From the NCBI GenBank assembly GCA_027575765.1, contig JANBPT010000835.1, positions 1 through 21,387 of the forward strand: a stretch of 21,387 nt of DNA, given 5' to 3'. The notes beneath the pieces were generated by a model, which did no database searches, was not told the origin of the DNA, and was given only the letters and a program-made list of their open reading frames with translations. Source of the DNA: Tieghemiomyces parasiticus (Eukaryota > Kickxellomycota > Dimargaritomycetes > Dimargaritales > Dimargaritaceae). Below are positions 18,440 through 21,387 of the stretch, one piece after another. The stretch's first letter is position 1. Every line of letters begins with the position of its first letter. The translations under genes and the position numbers were made by a program.

Positions 18440-21083
18440 GAGGCGAAAGGCGGGAGGCCTGTCCGAATTTGGTGGTCCAGATGTATTGGTGGCGGGTAAA
18501 TGGTACGGATACGCCTTTGGTTTCAATATAGTTTCAGTACGCATTGTAGATACACGCTGTGACGCTAGACCACCCGATTCGACGGGAGGGGCAAGACTTA
18601 GCTCCAGTAAAGCTGTTGGTGACTTGTGTGGTGAGTGTCAACTCAATAAGTAAAACAAAAACGTGTTTAAGCTTTTAACTGGGGACGCGGCTTGTAATTT
18701 GGGTGGCAGTGTCTGGGACGGAAAAGCAGCCGGTTGGCCTCACTTGGGATACGGATCAGGAGGTGAAGTTTTAGACCACGACAGCGACAGTTCAAACTTC
18801 CCTGTGGCTTGGCCTGAGCCTGGGTCTTGGGATCAGGTCTGCATTGTACATAGTAGGCCATGGGCACGGTGAAGCCAGGTGACCTAGTGCTTAGGTATAA
18901 TTGATCGTGTTTGATAACATAATAAATTAGCACAGCTTTGGGTTTGGCATGGCTCCGGTGAGCCCGGGATGGGGAAGGGTCACCTACAGGGCACCACTTT
19001 CCCTGACATGGGCCAGCAGGTGGATAATATAAATCCAGGCAAGTCTCGCCACCCAGGGCAAAGGAGTTCGGGAGCTAGTTGGTGGCTCACCTCAACCTTC
19101 CCTCAGATACTAGACGCCTAAGTGTACTCATCTGTAGCACTGGTCTCGCTGGTGGGACAGTGGGAGGCCCAGTGATCAATGTAGTTGTGTAGCCCCAGCT
19201 CCCTGCGCAGAGACTTGTACGTGGTAGTCTGAGAATCGCAGGTAGCATGGGGTTGGTAGTTCAGCGGTTAATTTTGGAGCCTTTTATTGGTCTCATGATG
19301 ATGTCCCTGCTAAGTCAGGCAATGCTGTTTGGACGGGTAGCTAGGCCGAGGCCCATTGTCAATAGAGAAGTGCCCGGTACAACGTTGGGCTAATTGTTGG
19401 TTCACAGGGTGCAGGGAGGGGCAACTAGCCCCAGCATGACCCCCCAGTTCAGATGATATAAATCCTGCTTTGCATCACTTTCACCTAAATTTGAAGAAGG
19501 GGACCCACACTCATTGCGGTTGGCAATCTATGGGCTGAATGGGGGATAGGACTTCAGAAGTCAACACGTTGGAACAGTAAATAGATACACAGTGCCATGA
19601 GTAATGGTTCAGTTATGCATTGGTGATTTCAATTCAATTGCTGACCTACAACTACTCTTGTCCTCATCTACAGCACTAACATCTGCGACCTCCAACTTCA
19701 CAGAGCTCTGATTAAGTCGTCGTCTCTACCACCCATACTAAATATATTGATCTCTCCACTGCCGATCGGGTATTATTCTATTCCAATTCCAATGATAGCC
19801 ACCCTACCTCAGAATACTGGGTGGTCAGCGATGCTCCAGTGGACTCTGATACGTCACATCCGCCTGGCTGGCAGCTGTAGCTGAGCTCCTCAAAGTATCC
19901 TTCCTTTGGTCGGAGAAACTCTGATTAGAAACATTGTTACCGCACCAGCTTTCCTAGGCGTCTACCTCGACTATTGTGACCATTGCGCTTAACCTGCAAA
20001 TGCAACCAAGTTAGCCATCACGACAACAACTGCGATCACAGAAAAAATGCGTCCTGTTGTTGATCAAGGGGTAGTCTTGGCTGTCATTACCATTAAGCAA
20101 CGATTACATCCCCCAAAATGGAGGCCGATCACCTATATTACTCATCACACTCGCCTTCACCAGCCTGGAAACAATGCCACGCCAATTGTGTATATCCATG
20201 ACGCAAAATGCCTTACAAAGACTACCACTGCAGTGCCCCACGGAGTATCACTAGCTCAGCATCAAACTTAGCACTCAGAATAACAAGATCTGGGGCGCTA
20301 TTCCACCCGTAAGATGTCACTTACTGGTCTGATCTCATGATGGGAAAATATAGCACCAAACTCGACATGCCTAAGCAGGTATCCTCAAGACCCCTACTCC
20401 TCCACACGCTAACTCCTGCCGCCACCATCATCATTCCTAGATTCTTTTGAAATCTAAGTGGGAGGGGGAACAACAGCATTTACCCCTGTCCAGAAGGAAG
20501 CATTCGCGTAGTAATGGGCGGCCCTGTCGTGATCAGAACGCTAAATAAGGTACAGGCCGATCATATAGATAATTTAGAGCCAGAGCTGACCCGAGAGATG
20601 CACCATTTCGACTCGTGTTTCCAATATTTGTTTCTACTTGTAATACGTTGGTATAAACTGATATGAGTGGCAATGTGTTGACCATGTTCCCATTGGGCTT
20701 GCCTTTCGGGCAGTGGCCTTCGATCATGGCAGATGAGACTGCTCGGCCCGGCCGTGGTGCCACAACTTATGGTTTAAGTGAGCAGATGCTATTGATATCT
20801 AGACTAAGGTCGATTGTTAGGCAGCCCGATGGCAGTGGGCCATGACAAAGTGGCACGGGCTTTCTCAACCGAACTAGGCTTTAGCGATTGGAAAGTATAG
20901 TCCATTTGAAGAGTAAGTTGGCAGGTAGTGGTTATAAAACGATTGGTCAGCTTAGGTAGTGTCCAAGGGAAAGGCAATTTTCACAACCAACAGAGAGATG
21001 CAAGTGGTTTATTGATGAAGGGCACAGAAGGTGGAACGATTATATAATGACATAAAGTATAGACTAATAACGGTTGCGGGCGA
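18440..21083. other. Gene-poor region of about 2.6 kb
   Basis: No supported gene is seen. Short open frames (18663-18872 and 20047-20271 plus, 20533-20763 minus) have no recognisable motifs, and two of the three begin with GTG. Two similar AT-rich motifs, ATAATATAAATCC near 19025 and ATGATATAAATCC near 19455, each follow a GC-rich stretch and look TATA-like. They may be relics of a repeated sequence. I found no long inverted or direct repeat by eye, no reverse-transcriptase or transposase motif, and no tRNA. AATAAA near 18920 could serve BPL1 or be chance. Confidence 0.45.
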
Positions 21084-21387
21084 CTATTCATGGTAGCTGA
21101 CCAGCAGCACCTGGTACTCGAACTCGGCCTCGGCCAGCTTGTCCTCTAGCTGATAGATGCCGCTCAGTGCGGCCTCCTCCATACGGGAGTAGTACTCCCG
21201 GGTAAGGTAGTCCGCCCCATCGTACGCGGGGCGGTAGGAGTAGGCCCGATCAGGGCTTCCCCCAAGCTGGAGCCAGAACATCTCCCTCTCCAGCTTGCGA
21301 TGTTCCTGGCTTTTGACCCGAAGGTCGATCTTGGCCCCGGTCACCCGGCGCTTGGCCGCCGCAAGGTCTTGCAGGGTGACTCCCTGC
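21084..21387 (-). CDS. C-terminal fragment of a charged, coiled-coil-like protein (5' end outside window)
   Basis: The last 100 codons of a minus-strand gene, ending at TAG 21086-21084; the frame stays open to the window edge. A GTG at 21344 is internal, since the reading frame continues upstream with the same character (QGVTLQDLAAAKRRVTGAKI). The segment is rich in Lys, Arg and Glu with a helix-forming pattern (SQEHRKLEREMFWLQL, then MEEAALSGIYQLEDKLAEAE) and ends VLLVSYHE. A Tyr-rich middle (AYSYRPAYDGADYLTREYY) separates two likely helices. GC-rich, C/G-ending codons match the other real genes here. The family is not recognised, and what the missing N-terminal part contains cannot be inferred. 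Confidence 0.75.
   Translation of the reverse strand, partial: QGVTLQDLAAAKRRVTGAKIDLRVKSQEHRKLEREMFWLQLGGSPDRAYSYRPAYDGADYLTREYYSRMEEAALSGIYQLEDKLAEAEFEYQVLLVSYHE

Noticed and set aside
19250..19330. tRNA-like start (GGTTGGTAGTTCAGCGGTTA)
   Set aside because: It loosely resembles an A box, but no B box (GGTTCRANYCC) or acceptor pairing follows at the right distance.
19640..20271. Possible transposon-derived coding remnants in the right gene-poor region
   Set aside because: Translated pieces of about 55-74 codons showed no reverse-transcriptase, integrase or transposase motif, and no flanking repeats were seen.

Overview
The window looks like nuclear DNA from a fungus, probably an early-diverging one. 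The gene set is typically fungal: a full-length biotin-protein ligase with the N-terminal amidotransferase-like domain, TAF5, an ERV1/ALR sulfhydryl oxidase, a twin-CX9C CMC1 protein and a Gyp1-type TBC protein. Spliceosomal introns carry GTAAGT-like donors. Coding regions are GC-rich with many C-ending codons, while the spacers are more AT-rich. An alanine/threonine-rich style and few introns hint at Zoopagomycota-like fungi, but that placement is inference only.

Left part (1-5625): mostly non-coding. It opens with a roughly 1.1 kb element bounded by 72-bp imperfect terminal inverted repeats (1-72 and 1021-1092, 66/72 matching), with no convincing internal gene. A promoter-like stretch follows, with two GTCACGTGAT sites and a TATA box at 2733-3041, in front of a doubtful small spliced ORF. 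At 3843-4031 on the minus strand is a convincing short secreted-peptide precursor: signal peptide, short pro-segment, Arg-Arg site and a cationic amphipathic C-terminal peptide.

Middle part (5626-11484): ERV1 (+) and a three-exon CMC1 gene (-) sit tail to tail, 210 bp apart. CMC1 is invisible as one open frame and was assembled here from splice sites and the two CX9C motifs. Both belong to the mitochondrial intermembrane-space disulfide relay: Erv1 re-oxidises Mia40, which folds twin-CX9C proteins. Next is a five-exon Gyp1/TBC1D22-type Rab-GAP gene (-), with a likely GC-AG first intron. Upstream of it on the same strand is a 309-codon ORF of unknown function with at least one membrane segment.

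Right part (11485-21387): TAF5 (+, TFIID/SAGA) and BPL1 (+, biotinylation of carboxylases) are intron-free and run in the same direction. A gene-poor stretch of about 2.6 kb follows. The window ends inside a minus-strand gene whose last 100 codons encode a charged, coiled-coil-like C terminus.

No tRNA, rRNA or CRISPR array was recognised. The most unusual items are the secreted peptide precursor, the ERV1-CMC1 neighbour pair, the inverted-repeat element and the unidentified 309-codon gene.
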